DNA from: Burkholderia sp. SRS-W-2-2016
GTDB lineage: Bacteria > Pseudomonadota > Gammaproteobacteria > Burkholderiales > Burkholderiaceae
DNA: 64,000 nucleotides
Assembly (NCBI RefSeq): GCF_001931485.1
Contig: NZ_MSDV01000079.1
Span: 1 to 64,000 of the forward strand
Direction: 5' to 3'
The notes under the pieces were generated by a model. The model had not been told where the DNA came from. It ran no database searches and saw only the letters and a list, made by a program, of their open reading frames with translations. Numbering within the stretch: position 1 is the stretch's first letter; every line of letters begins with the position of its first letter. This document shows positions 9,513-17,882 of the stretch, one piece after another. The position numbers were made by a program, and so were the translations under genes.

Positions 9513-10457
9513 TCAGGAATGAAGCGGGCGGACGGTGCCGGTGCTGTGGTCGCCGAAGTACATCCCGTAGCTCTTCAGCTCGCTTTCCTTGCGATAGCGC
9601 TGCAGCATGCTGGCCAACGCGCTGTCCGCGAATGCTTGCGGATCGAGTGCGTCGAGGCTGACGAATTCGCCGGCGCTCGCGAGTTCGTCCGGCGCGCTGC
9701 ACAGGAACGAGATGTACTGGTAATGGGTTTCGGTGTTGTTGTAGACCGAATAAATGAAATTCGCCGAGGCGTCCGGCTGGTACTTCGCGAAGATCTCGGC
9801 GAGCGCTTTATCGGCGCCTTCCTTGCCGATCTGCTGCGACGGCAGCGCCCATTTGTTCTCCGCTGTTTTCACGAGCAGTACTTTGTCGTCGCGCGCAATG
9901 ATCGCGCTGACGATCACTTTCGGCCCCGCGATTACTTCGGCCGATACTCTGGCCGGCGTGAAATAGCCGCCGCGGTAATAGCCGAGTCCCGCGTAGCCGG
10001 CCGAATGAAACGCCTCGACCTTGCCGACGATCAGCGCATGGTCGCCCGCGTCGATCACCGCGTGGGTGGTGCAGTCGAACCACGCGCTGACCTCTTCGAT
10101 CAACGGATTGCGCTGCTCGCTCAGACGCCAGTTGACATTCGCGAAGCGATCGTCGCTCGGCCGCGCGAACGTGTTGGACAGATCTTTCTGGCCTTCCGCG
10201 AGGATGTTGATCGCGAAGTGGCCGGTGTTCGCAAAGCTCTGGTAATTGCTCGACGTCTTCGCGATGCTGACCAGCAGCAACGCGGGGTCGAGCGACACCG
10301 ACGAAAACGAATTGGCGGTGAAGCCGAGCGGCTTGCCGTCGTCGCTGGCGGTGGTCACGATCGTCACGCCGGTCATGAACGCGCCGAACGCGTCGCGCAA
10401 TTCGCGGGTGTTGAGCTTCGCGATTTGCTCGTTTTGCTCGCTGGTCTGTTGGCTCAT
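9513..10457 (-). CDS. flavin reductase fused to a degenerate Nudix-like domain
   Basis: 314 residues in two parts. Residues 15-180 are a flavin-reductase domain (FGAFMTGVTIVTT, LGFTANSFSSVSLDPALLLVSI, the GDHALIVGKV strand), which supplies reduced flavin to the LLM monooxygenase encoded next. Residues 185-314 look like a Nudix fold (VSAIIARDDKVLLVKT, then WALPSQQIGKEGADKAL) but the REXXEE metal-binding core of the Nudix box is absent, so hydrolase activity is unlikely; it may sense a ligand. The same two-domain layout recurs at 31506-32474. ATG 10457 was chosen over an upstream extension because it matches the paralogue's start region. Confidence 0.85.
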   Translation of the reverse strand: MSQQTSEQNEQIAKLNTRELRDAFGAFMTGVTIVTTASDDGKPLGFTANSFSSVSLDPALLLVSIAKTSSNYQSFANTGHFAINILAEGQKDLSNTFARPSDDRFANVNWRLSEQRNPLIEEVSAWFDCTTHAVIDAGDHALIVGKVEAFHSAGYAGLGYYRGGYFTPARVSAEVIAGPKVIVSAIIARDDKVLLVKTAENKWALPSQQIGKEGADKALAEIFAKYQPDASANFIYSVYNNTETHYQYISFLCSAPDELASAGEFVSLDALDPQAFADSALASMLQRYRKESELKSYGMYFGDHSTGTVRPLHS

Positions 10458-10458
10458 T

Positions 10459-11277
10459 TCACACTTCCACTTCACGGTTTTCGGCCTGCGGCTCCGTTTG
10501 CAACCAGGCACGCAGCGCGCGATTGACTTCGTTGGGCGCGGTCAGGTTCACCATATGCCGCTCGTCTTCGATCACGACCGCGTGTCCTCGCTGAGCGGCT
10601 TGCGCCATCTGGCGGGCCATCTGCGGCGTCGAGTTCGGATCGTCGGAGCCGGTCAGCACGAGGGCGGGGCAGCCAATGCCGGGCCAGCCGTCCGCGTACA
10701 CGTCGTCGCCGTTCGCGAAGGCCGTATAGGCGGTCGCGTAGCCGGCGAGATTCACCGACTTCAGCCACGACTCGACCCGTTGCGCGGCGACCTGCTGCGA
10801 CTCTTCGGCGTTGAACCAGCGCTGCAGCGGCGTCGCCACGTCGATGTTGCCGGAGCGCAGTTCGGCCGCGCGCTGCAGTACCGCATTGCGCGCTTGCATG
10901 GTGCGCCGGTACACGCCGTTCAACACCGCGACGCGCTTGACCAGATCGGGGCGCGTGACCGCGACGCCGGCGGCGATCAGCGAACCCATCGAATGGCCGG
11001 CCAGATTCACCGGGCCGACGTCCAACGCTTCGATGAAACTCGCGGCCCACTCGACGAATTGCGGCAAGCCGGCGCCCGTTTCGAGCGGCTCGCTTTGACC
11101 GTGGCCCGGCATATCGACCGAGATCACGCGGAATTCGCCGGCGAGCGCTTCGATCTGCGGATACCACGCTTGCGCCTGCATGCCGACGCCGTGGATCAGC
11201 ACCAGCGGCTCGCCGCGGCCCTGTTCCAGATAGTGCGCGACGCGCTTACTTGACAGCTGCAGGGTTCTTGACGTCAT
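10459..11277 (-). CDS. alpha/beta-fold hydrolase
   Basis: 272-residue alpha/beta hydrolase. It has the oxyanion-loop motif LIHGVGMQAQAW, the nucleophile elbow GHSMGS, an acid in LTGSDDPNS and the C-terminal histidine in DERHMVNL, so the Ser-Asp-His triad is complete. It sits between the AA_synth gene (overlap 32 bp) and the flavin reductase gene (1 bp gap). Likely hydrolyses an amide, lactone or enol-ester intermediate after oxidative attack, comparable in position to RutD-type proteins or the hydrolases of pyridine-ring pathways. A close paralogue lies at 30611-31513. Confidence 0.88.
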   Translation of the reverse strand: MTSRTLQLSSKRVAHYLEQGRGEPLVLIHGVGMQAQAWYPQIEALAGEFRVISVDMPGHGQSEPLETGAGLPQFVEWAASFIEALDVGPVNLAGHSMGSLIAAGVAVTRPDLVKRVAVLNGVYRRTMQARNAVLQRAAELRSGNIDVATPLQRWFNAEESQQVAAQRVESWLKSVNLAGYATAYTAFANGDDVYADGWPGIGCPALVLTGSDDPNSTPQMARQMAQAAQRGHAVVIEDERHMVNLTAPNEVNRALRAWLQTEPQAENREVEV

Positions 11278-11848
11278 TTCCGAGCTCTGCGAGGTCTTGG
11301 TAGCGATCGCCAATGCGGTGATGCGGACGGCCACCGGTGGCGGCGCCGATCGCGATCACGATTTCGTCGGCGGCGGGCGCGTCCGGAATCGCGAACTGCA
11401 GCGTCAGGTAGTGCGAACGACGGCCTTCGTCGTTCTTGTCCATCATCGGAATCAGCAGCGGCGCGTTGGCCGGGCCGCGCGTGTTGTTGAACGCCAGATA
11501 CGACTTCGCGCCGACCGCCGAGCGATAGATGTTGCCGAAGTGCAGCGTGTGGATCAGCGCGGACGCATGTTCCATTTCACCGCCGACACCGACGATCGCG
11601 CTCTTGCCGAACGCCTCGACCGCGTCACCCGAACCGGCTTCGTCGAGGATCAGCTTGGTCAGATGCTCGCTCAGTTGCGGCGCGATCTCGCGAATCTCCG
11701 GCGACAGGTCTTCCACATAGCCGCGGCCCGCCCACGGGTTCTTGATGACGGCAGCCGCGCCGATCATTTTCAGCGGCTTCGCGGCTGCCTTGTCGCCGTC
11801 GACGAAGACGTTCTCGACATGCAGGATGGATTTGCGAATCAGGCTCAT
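11246..11848 (-). CDS. AA_synth (DUF1185) family protein
   Basis: 200 residues matching in pattern the amino-acid-synthesis/DUF1185 family: MSLIRKSILHVENVFVDGDK at the start, NPWAGRGYVEDLSPEI, GEMEHASALIHTLHFGN, LAFNNTRGPANAPLLIPMMDK and AIGAATGGRPHHRIGDRY near the end. The biochemical role of this family is not established despite its name; the strong conservation of His and polar residues suggests an enzyme. It is the first gene of the monooxygenase operon, directly downstream of a palindromic operator, and overlaps the hydrolase gene by 32 bp, so it probably acts in the same pathway, perhaps as a ring or amide hydrolase. Confidence 0.8.
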   Translation of the reverse strand: MSLIRKSILHVENVFVDGDKAAAKPLKMIGAAAVIKNPWAGRGYVEDLSPEIREIAPQLSEHLTKLILDEAGSGDAVEAFGKSAIVGVGGEMEHASALIHTLHFGNIYRSAVGAKSYLAFNNTRGPANAPLLIPMMDKNDEGRRSHYLTLQFAIPDAPAADEIVIAIGAATGGRPHHRIGDRYQDLAELGNDVKNPAAVK

Positions 11849-11885
11849 GGCAACTTCCTAAGTGCGTTGAATGTGGAAATCATTG

Positions 11886-11910
11886 TGGTATACCATGTTA
11901 CGGCATGCCA
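11886..11910. promoter_or_regulatory. two GntR-type palindromic operators between divergent genes
   Basis: Perfect palindrome TGGTATACCA at 11886-11895 followed by CGGCATGCCA at 11901-11910, centres 15 bp apart. They lie in the 119-bp space between the AA_synth gene (minus strand) and the DUF1330 gene (plus strand), so one protein could control both. The same 10-mer family occurs at 29620, 30493 and 30535, upstream of a FadR-type GntR gene and of a paralogous hydrolase operon. Binding by those GntR proteins is an inference. Confidence 0.75.
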
Positions 11911-11967
11911 TGAGTGTTAACCCGAGGCTTCGCTGGAAGCCCCGCCAGGCCTACGAAAGGAGCAAAG

Positions 11968-12258
11968 ATGAGTGCGTATTGGATTGCCCATGTGACCGTG
12001 CTGGACCCGCAGAAGTACAAGGGCTACACGGATCTCGCGCCGCAGGCGTTCAGCAAATACGGCGCGGTGTTTCTCGCGCGCGGCGGCGCGTTCGAGGCGC
12101 TCGAAGGGGAGCGGTTCGAGCGGCACGTCGTGATTCAGTTCAAGGATTTGCAGACGGCGCTCGACTGCTACAACTCGCCGGAATACAGGGCGGCCCGCGA
12201 GAAGCGCGACGGGCATTGCCGCGCGCAGATCACGATCGTCGAGGGATTGGAGGGCTGA
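11968..12258 (+). CDS. DUF1330 domain-containing protein
   Basis: 96-residue small soluble protein of the DUF1330 family (dimeric alpha-beta barrel fold): YWIAHVTVLDPQKYKGY, GGAFEALEGERFERHVVIQF, CYNSPEYRAAREKRDG. ATG 11968 is preceded by GAAAGGAGCAAAG, a good ribosome-binding site; the longer open frame upstream overlaps the operator region. It is divergent from the monooxygenase operon and shares its operator region, so co-regulation is likely. Members occur often in catabolic clusters, without a proven reaction. Confidence 0.88.
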   Translation: MSAYWIAHVTVLDPQKYKGYTDLAPQAFSKYGAVFLARGGAFEALEGERFERHVVIQFKDLQTALDCYNSPEYRAAREKRDGHCRAQITIVEGLEG

Positions 12259-12279
12259 CGGCCGGTTAGCGTAGGGAGA

Positions 12280-12356
12280 TACCCTCGATAGCAACAAAAT
12301 CACAGCAATCGTCCAGATTCTTATATGCGCGTGCGCGGTCGCGCTTCGATACTCGG
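12280..12356 (+). promoter_or_regulatory. shared 77-bp upstream element, copy 1
   Basis: One of three copies of a composite element with identical spacing: TACCC at the left end, CAAT about 26 bases later, TTATATGC starting 41 bases after the T of TACCC, 17 variable bases, then TCGATACTCG. This copy ends 83 bases before the start codon of the periplasmic binding protein. The block structure and fixed spacing look like a promoter with bound activator; the best -10-like hexamer is GATACT in the last block, and no good -35 is present, which fits activator dependence. Confidence 0.75.
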
Positions 12357-12439
12357 CCTACCCAAGCAAGCGCAAATCACGAACGCGCAGCGAATCTGTT
12401 TCGATTGCCGGCGCGCTGGTCCGGCGGAGGGTCCAACCG

Positions 12440-13588
12440 ATGTTCAAGCATTTCTCCACGCGGGCACTCGTGAGTGCCGCGCTCATGTCCTGTGCCGCGT
12501 TCAGCTTCGACGCCGCCGCGCAACAGGTGGTCAAAATCGGCGTGTCCGCTCCACTGACAGGGATCAACGCGCCGAACGGGAAAGACCTTGAAAACGGCGT
12601 GCGCCTCGCGGTCGAGGAGGCCAACGCGCAGCACATCAAGCTCGCCGGCCAGGAGGTCCGTTTCGAACTGGACTCGGTCGACGATCAGTCCGACCCGCGC
12701 ATTGGCGTTCAGGTCGCGCAGAAGCTCGTCGACGACGGCGTGGTGGCGGTGGTCGGTTATTACAACTCCGGCGTCGCGCTGCCCGCGGTGCCGATTTACG
12801 CGCGTGCCGGCATTCCCCTGATCGATCCCGCCGCGACGAATCCCGCGATCACCCAGCAGGGCGGCAACAACGTTTTCAGAATCATTGCGACGGATACGCA
12901 AAATTCCGGCAGTGCCGGCAAATACGCGGTCAACGTGTCGAAGGCCCAGCGCATCGCGGTGATGGACGACCGCACCGCGTTCGGTCAGGGCGCGGTCGAA
13001 GAGTTCAAGAAGGCGGTGCAGGCCGCGGGCGGCAAGATCGTCGCCGCCGAATACACGAACGACAAAGCGGTCGACTTCAGCCCGCAACTGACGAACATCA
13101 AAGGCGCGAATGCCGATCTGCTTTTCTACGGCGGCGGCGATAACCAGGCAGGCCTGATCGTGAAGCGGATGAAGCAGCTCGGACTGCACACCCAGTTCGT
13201 CGGCAGCGGCGGGATCGCGGACAGTATTTTCATTTCGATCGGCGGTCCGGCGGCGGAAGGCGCGATGGCGTGGGAGTACGGTCGTCCGGTCGACTCGTTG
13301 CCGGAAGGGGTCGCGTTCGCGAAGAAATTCAAGCAGCGCTTCGGCGCGGCGCCGCTCACGTATGCACCGTTCTCTTATGACTGCGCGTGGGTCGCGATCG
13401 ACGCGATGAAGCGGGCCAATTCCGCGCGTCCGGCCGACTTTATGAGCGCATTGCGCAAGGCCCAATACAAGGGTATTACCGGCGAGATCTCGTTCAATCA
13501 ACACGGCGATCTGCTGAATCCGACTTCGACGCTGTATCAGGTCAAAGGCGCGAAGTGGGTGCCCGTGACCACCGTGTCCGCGCCGTGA
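12440..13588 (+). CDS. LivJ-type branched-chain amino-acid ABC substrate-binding protein
   Basis: 382 residues with a Sec signal peptide (about residues 1-27, ending near SFDAAAQQ) and the type I periplasmic-binding fold of LivJ/LivK: VVKIGVSAPLTGINAPNGKDLENG, FELDSVDDQSDPRIGVQVAQKLVDD, GYYNSGVALPAVPIYARAGI, RIIATDTQNS. It should bind an amino acid or related solute in the periplasm. No permease or ATPase genes accompany it, so it either serves an ABC system encoded elsewhere or has a sensing role. It carries the shared 77-bp element found before the DAO and MFS units, which places it in that regulon. Confidence 0.9.
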   Translation: MFKHFSTRALVSAALMSCAAFSFDAAAQQVVKIGVSAPLTGINAPNGKDLENGVRLAVEEANAQHIKLAGQEVRFELDSVDDQSDPRIGVQVAQKLVDDGVVAVVGYYNSGVALPAVPIYARAGIPLIDPAATNPAITQQGGNNVFRIIATDTQNSGSAGKYAVNVSKAQRIAVMDDRTAFGQGAVEEFKKAVQAAGGKIVAAEYTNDKAVDFSPQLTNIKGANADLLFYGGGDNQAGLIVKRMKQLGLHTQFVGSGGIADSIFISIGGPAAEGAMAWEYGRPVDSLPEGVAFAKKFKQRFGAAPLTYAPFSYDCAWVAIDAMKRANSARPADFMSALRKAQYKGITGEISFNQHGDLLNPTSTLYQVKGAKWVPVTTVSAP

Positions 13589-13601
13589 CGCATCACGGCA
13601 T

Positions 13602-13621
13602 GGCGGCCGGCACCGGCCGCC
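13602..13621. terminator. GC hairpin between convergent genes
   Basis: Perfect 9-bp stem GGCGGCCGG / CCGGCCGCC with a 2-base loop, between the stop of the binding-protein gene and the stop of the convergent LysR gene. There is no clean T-run, so it is a probable but unproven bidirectional terminator. Confidence 0.55.
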
Positions 13622-13652
13622 GCGAAACTGCTTCGTTCTGCTGCGTTCTTCT

Positions 13653-14549
13653 TCAGGTCGATTGGCTCGCCTGCAATAGCCAGTCGCGAAATGCGATCAG
13701 CGACGGCAGGCTTTCGTTGCCGGTGGGATAGACGAAGTAGTAACTGCGCTGGCTGGTCATCGCGGTGCCGATCGAAACCAGTTCTGCGCGCTGCAACTCG
13801 TCTTCGACCAATACCTTCGGCACCAGACCGATGCCCATGCCGGCCCGCACCGCCTGAATCAGATGCGAGGTCAGTTCGAAGCTCGGGCCGATGCGCATGC
13901 GCCGATGATCGAGCGCGCAGTGCGAGAACCAGTCGGCCCACGCGTGCTGGTTGCTCGTCACGCCCAACAGCGTCTGCTTCGCGGCCCAGTCGGGTGTGAA
14001 CGGCGCGCCGGATTCACGGTTCGCGTCAGGACTGGCAATTGCGATCAGAAACTCGTTATGGAGCCGGTGCGCGGTCAACCCGGGCCAATCGCCGATGCCC
14101 ACGGTAATCGCCGCATCGATGTCTTCGCCGCGAAAGTCGACCGTGCCGATCCGCGAATGAATGTGGACGTTGACCCCCGGGTTCGCCGCATAGAACTCGT
14201 GCAGATGAGGCAGCAGCCATTTCGAGCCGAACGTCGGCAAGGTCGCTAGCCGCAGTGTGCCGGCGCCCGCGTGATACGACATCGCTTGCAAAGTCGCGCC
14301 GCGAATCCGGCCGAGCGCGCCGCTCAGTTCGACGAAGTAGCGGCGTCCCACTTCGGTCAGTCGCACCGAGCGCCCTTCGCGCCGGAACAGCGCTACGCCG
14401 AGCTGATCTTCGAGCGTCTGGATCTGCCGGCTGATCGCGCTCTGACTCAGCGACAGTTCTTCGGCCGCGCGGGCGTAGTTTTCGTGACGCGCGGCCGCTT
14501 CGAACACGAGCAGCAGCGACATGGACGGAGTGAGCCGACGGTAATTCAT
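13653..14549 (-). CDS. LysR-family transcriptional regulator (GcvA-like)
   Basis: 298 residues. N-terminal winged HTH (LLLVFEAAARHENYARAAEELSLSQSAISRQI, then LGVALFRREGRSVRLTEVGRRYF) and a C-terminal periplasmic-binding-like effector domain starting near residue 92. The subfamily resembles GcvA/amino-acid catabolism regulators. It is divergent from the YdiJ-type gene (147 bp between starts), the classic arrangement for LysR control of the neighbour. It is also the nearest candidate to act on the three 77-bp elements at 12280, 17786 and 20103. Confidence 0.9.
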   Translation of the reverse strand: MNYRRLTPSMSLLLVFEAAARHENYARAAEELSLSQSAISRQIQTLEDQLGVALFRREGRSVRLTEVGRRYFVELSGALGRIRGATLQAMSYHAGAGTLRLATLPTFGSKWLLPHLHEFYAANPGVNVHIHSRIGTVDFRGEDIDAAITVGIGDWPGLTAHRLHNEFLIAIASPDANRESGAPFTPDWAAKQTLLGVTSNQHAWADWFSHCALDHRRMRIGPSFELTSHLIQAVRAGMGIGLVPKVLVEDELQRAELVSIGTAMTSQRSYYFVYPTGNESLPSLIAFRDWLLQASQST

Positions 14550-14696
14550 GAATATTTTGCAACGTTGGCGGCAGCAGAATTCGTTTGTTCAGGCTGGATT
14601 TTACAAAGATACTGGATTTATAGAAGCACGGAAACATGCTCAAAACTCATGTTTCCGGCACACGCGTTCCGGGTCCATTCCTTTACGGTTCATCCC

Positions 14697-17600
14697 ATGT
14701 CAATCGCTCCATTGCTCCATCCGGCCGAGCCGCCGGCAAGCTCGTACCGGGATTTTCTGTCCGCGCTGAAGGCGGACGGATTCGCCGGTGACATCAACGT
14801 GGATTACGCGAACCGGACTGTCCAGGCCACCGACAACTCGATCTACCAGCGTCTGCCGCAAGCGGTGATCGCACCGGCGCATGCGGGGGATCTGCAGTTG
14901 CTCGCGAAGCTGCTGGCCCAGCCGCAGCACCGGGACGTGGCCGTGGCGCCGCGTGGTGGCGGCACCGGCACCAATGGGCAGTCGCTGACCAATGGCGTCG
15001 TGGTCGATCTGTCGAAGCACATGAACCGGATTCTGGAAATCAACGTCGGCGAACGCTGGGTACGCGTGCAGGCGGGGGTGGTCAAGGACCAGTTGAACGC
15101 CGCGTTGCAGCAGCATGGGCTGTTCTTCGCTCCCGAACTGTCGACGTCGAACCGCGCGACGATTGGCGGCATGATCAACACCGATGCGAGCGGCCAGGGC
15201 AGTTGCACGTACGGCAAGACCCGCGATCATGTGCTGGCGCTCGACTTCGTGTTGCCCGGCGGCGAGCCGTTGCACAGCGAGGCGCTGTCGTCCGCGGAGC
15301 TGGACGAGCGCTGTCAGCGCAAGGATCGCGTCGGCAAGGTGTACCGCACCGCGCGGCGCATCATCGATGAGCAGGCCGAGTTGATCCGCGCGAAGTTTCC
15401 GAAACTCAATCGCTGTCTGACCGGCTACGACCTCGCGCATCTGCGCGAGCCGGATGGCCGCTTCAATCTGAATAGCGTGCTGTGCGGCGCCGAGGGCTCG
15501 CTCGGCTTCGTCGTCGAAGCGAAGCTGAACGTACTGCCGATTCCTCGCTATGCGGTGCTGGTCAACGTGCGCTACGCGAGCTTCATGGACGCGCTGCGGG
15601 ATGCGCGCGCGCTGACCGTGCACCGGCCGCTGTCGATCGAAACCGTCGACTCGAAAGTGCTGCTGCTGGCGATGAAGGACATCGTCTGGAGCAGCGTCGG
15701 CGAATACTTTCCGCAAGACCAGCAGCGACCGACGCTCGGCATCAACCTGGTCGAATTCAGCGGCGACGACGTGGCCGAGGTCGACGCGCAGGTACACGCG
15801 TTCATCGGGCATCTGGCGAGCGACCGCAGTGTCGAGCGGCTCGGTCACACGCTGGCCATCGGCGAGGATGCGGTCAAGCGCGTGTACGCGATGCGCAAGC
15901 GCGCGGTGGGCTTGCTCGGCAACGTGCAGGGCGAAGCGCGTCCTCAGCCGTTCGTCGAAGACACGGCGGTGCCGCCGGAAAATCTCGCGGCTTATATCGA
16001 GGAGTTTCGCGCGTTGCTCGATGGGCATGGCCTGCAATACGGGATGTTCGGCCATGTCGATGCGGGCGTGCTGCATGTGCGTCCGGCGCTGGATATGAAA
16101 GATCCGCGGCAAGCCGCGCTGGTGCGGCCGATTTCCGACGCGGTCGCCGAACTGACGCAGCGTCATGGCGGCCTGTTGTGGGGCGAGCACGGCAAGGGCG
16201 TGCGCTCGGAATACGCGCCCGCTTTTTTCGGCGAGCTGTATGCGTCGCTGCAGCAATTGAAGGCGGCCTTCGATCCGTACAACCAGTTCAATCCGGGCAA
16301 GATCGCGACGCCCGCCGATAGCCCGTTGCGGCTGCTGAAGATCGACGAAGTGCCGACCCGTGGCGAACACGACCGGCAAATCGACGAACGGGTGTGGCAG
16401 AGCTTCGGCACCGCGATGCATTGCAATGGCAATGGCGCGTGCTACAACTTCGATCCCGACGACGCGATGTGTCCGTCGTGGAAGGCGACGCGCGAGCGTG
16501 TGCAGTCGCCGAAAGGGCGCGCGTCGCTGATGCGCGAATGGTTGCGTCTGCAGGGGCAGGCGGGCGTCGATGTGGTCGCGCTGGGGCGTACGCGGCAGCC
16601 GTTTCTGCGCAATCTCGCCGAACGTTGGCGCAATAGCCGCGCGGCGCGCGACGGTGCGGCCGACTTCTCGCACGAGGTCTACGACGCAATGGCCGGCTGT
16701 CTCGCGTGCAAGTCGTGCGCGGGGCAATGCCCGGTCAAGGTCAATGTGCCGGAATTCCGCGCGCGCTTTCTGGAGTTGTATCACCGTCGCTACCTGCGGC
16801 CGTTGCGCGACTACCTGATCGGCTCGCTCGAATTCACGATGCCGTGGATGGCGCGACTGCCGGGCGTGTACAACGCTCTGATGCGCGCGACCTGGATGCG
16901 CGCGATGCTGGAGCAGCGGGTCGGCATGGTCGATAGTCCGCTGCTGAGCCGTTACGATCTCGCCGCCGTGCTGCGCCAGTGGCAGGTGCGGCCAGCGGAC
17001 CCACGCTCGTTGGCGGCTCTCACGCAGCAGCAGCGCGAGCGCAGTGTCGTGATCGTTCAGGATACCTTCACGCGCTATTTCGATACCGAGCAGTTGGCCA
17101 CGCTGATCGAACTGGCGGCGCGGCTGGGTTTTCAGGTCTGGTTGGCGCCGCTCGTGCCGAACGGCAAACCGCTGCAAGTGCAGGGCTTTCTCGACGCGTT
17201 CGCGAAGGTCGCCATTCGCAATGCCACACAACTGATGGAATTGGGTCAGTTTGGCATTCCGCTCGTCGGCCTCGACCCGGCAATCACACTCACGTACCGG
17301 CAGGAGTACCGGAAGGTACCGGAGCTAGCGGACGTGCCGCAAGTGTCGTTGCCGCAGGAGTGGTTGCTGAAGGTCCTGCCTGAAGGAAACACTGATAGTT
17401 CGTCGAACGTCTTCAGACTGCTGCCGCACTGTACCGAGAAGACCAACGCGCCCGAGAGCGGCAAGCAATGGGTGCAGGTGTTCGCGCGGCGCGGCCTGAG
17501 TCTCGTGATCGAAGACACCGGCTGCTGCGGGATGTCCGGCACCTACGGGCACGAAGCGCGCAATGTCGGGATGTCGCGCAAGATTTACTCGCAATCGTGG

Positions 17601-17747
17601 GCCGCGCATATCGACCGGCCCGTGGAACCGGGCGGCGAGGCGCTCGCGACCGGTTACTCGTGCCGCTCGCAGGTCAAACGCCTGTCCGCGAAACAGCTGC
17701 GTCATCCGCTTCAGGCTTTGCTCGATCAGTTGCGGTGTGCTCAATGA
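14697..17747 (+). CDS. ydiJ: FAD/Fe-S D-2-hydroxyacid dehydrogenase, YdiJ-like
   Basis: 1016 residues, the usual YdiJ length. An FAD_binding_4 domain (about 60-230; APRGGGTGTNGQSL, RATIGGMINTDASGQGS) is followed by a C-terminal FAD-oxidase domain (about 280-550), a ferredoxin-type 4Fe-4S segment with CLACKSCAGQCPVKVNVP near residue 667, and a CCG-type domain with DTGCCGMSGTYGHE near 942. E. coli YdiJ oxidises D-2-hydroxyglutarate; activity on D-2-hydroxyacids is expected here. ATG 14697 gives the family length and begins MSIAPLLHP; a frame extension upstream overlaps the LysR promoter. Divergent from the LysR gene. Confidence 0.92.
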   Translation: MSIAPLLHPAEPPASSYRDFLSALKADGFAGDINVDYANRTVQATDNSIYQRLPQAVIAPAHAGDLQLLAKLLAQPQHRDVAVAPRGGGTGTNGQSLTNGVVVDLSKHMNRILEINVGERWVRVQAGVVKDQLNAALQQHGLFFAPELSTSNRATIGGMINTDASGQGSCTYGKTRDHVLALDFVLPGGEPLHSEALSSAELDERCQRKDRVGKVYRTARRIIDEQAELIRAKFPKLNRCLTGYDLAHLREPDGRFNLNSVLCGAEGSLGFVVEAKLNVLPIPRYAVLVNVRYASFMDALRDARALTVHRPLSIETVDSKVLLLAMKDIVWSSVGEYFPQDQQRPTLGINLVEFSGDDVAEVDAQVHAFIGHLASDRSVERLGHTLAIGEDAVKRVYAMRKRAVGLLGNVQGEARPQPFVEDTAVPPENLAAYIEEFRALLDGHGLQYGMFGHVDAGVLHVRPALDMKDPRQAALVRPISDAVAELTQRHGGLLWGEHGKGVRSEYAPAFFGELYASLQQLKAAFDPYNQFNPGKIATPADSPLRLLKIDEVPTRGEHDRQIDERVWQSFGTAMHCNGNGACYNFDPDDAMCPSWKATRERVQSPKGRASLMREWLRLQGQAGVDVVALGRTRQPFLRNLAERWRNSRAARDGAADFSHEVYDAMAGCLACKSCAGQCPVKVNVPEFRARFLELYHRRYLRPLRDYLIGSLEFTMPWMARLPGVYNALMRATWMRAMLEQRVGMVDSPLLSRYDLAAVLRQWQVRPADPRSLAALTQQQRERSVVIVQDTFTRYFDTEQLATLIELAARLGFQVWLAPLVPNGKPLQVQGFLDAFAKVAIRNATQLMELGQFGIPLVGLDPAITLTYRQEYRKVPELADVPQVSLPQEWLLKVLPEGNTDSSSNVFRLLPHCTEKTNAPESGKQWVQVFARRGLSLVIEDTGCCGMSGTYGHEARNVGMSRKIYSQSWAAHIDRPVEPGGEALATGYSCRSQVKRLSAKQLRHPLQALLDQLRCAQ

Positions 17748-17785
17748 CGAAGCGGGCGTCGCGCTGAGCGGCGCCGCCTGGTGGT

Positions 17786-17862
17786 TACCCGAAGTGGCCG
17801 CGATCTTATAACAATCGCCTCATTTCTTATATGCGCTCGTTGTGCCCGGACTCGATACTCGG
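17786..17862 (+). promoter_or_regulatory. shared 77-bp upstream element, copy 2
   Basis: Second copy of the element (TACCC, CAAT, TTATATGC, 17 bases, TCGATACTCG with the same distances). It ends only 20 bases before the ATG of the DAO gene at 17883, so if the element is the promoter the leader of this transcript is very short. It begins 38 bases after the stop of the ydiJ gene, so the DAO gene probably has its own promoter rather than read-through from ydiJ. Confidence 0.75.
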
Positions 17863-17882
17863 AGCACGAACGGATACCGAAC

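Noticed and set aside
14700-17231. An 843-codon open frame antisense to ydiJ
   Set aside because: Same antisense GC artefact; the opposite strand has a complete, motif-rich YdiJ protein.
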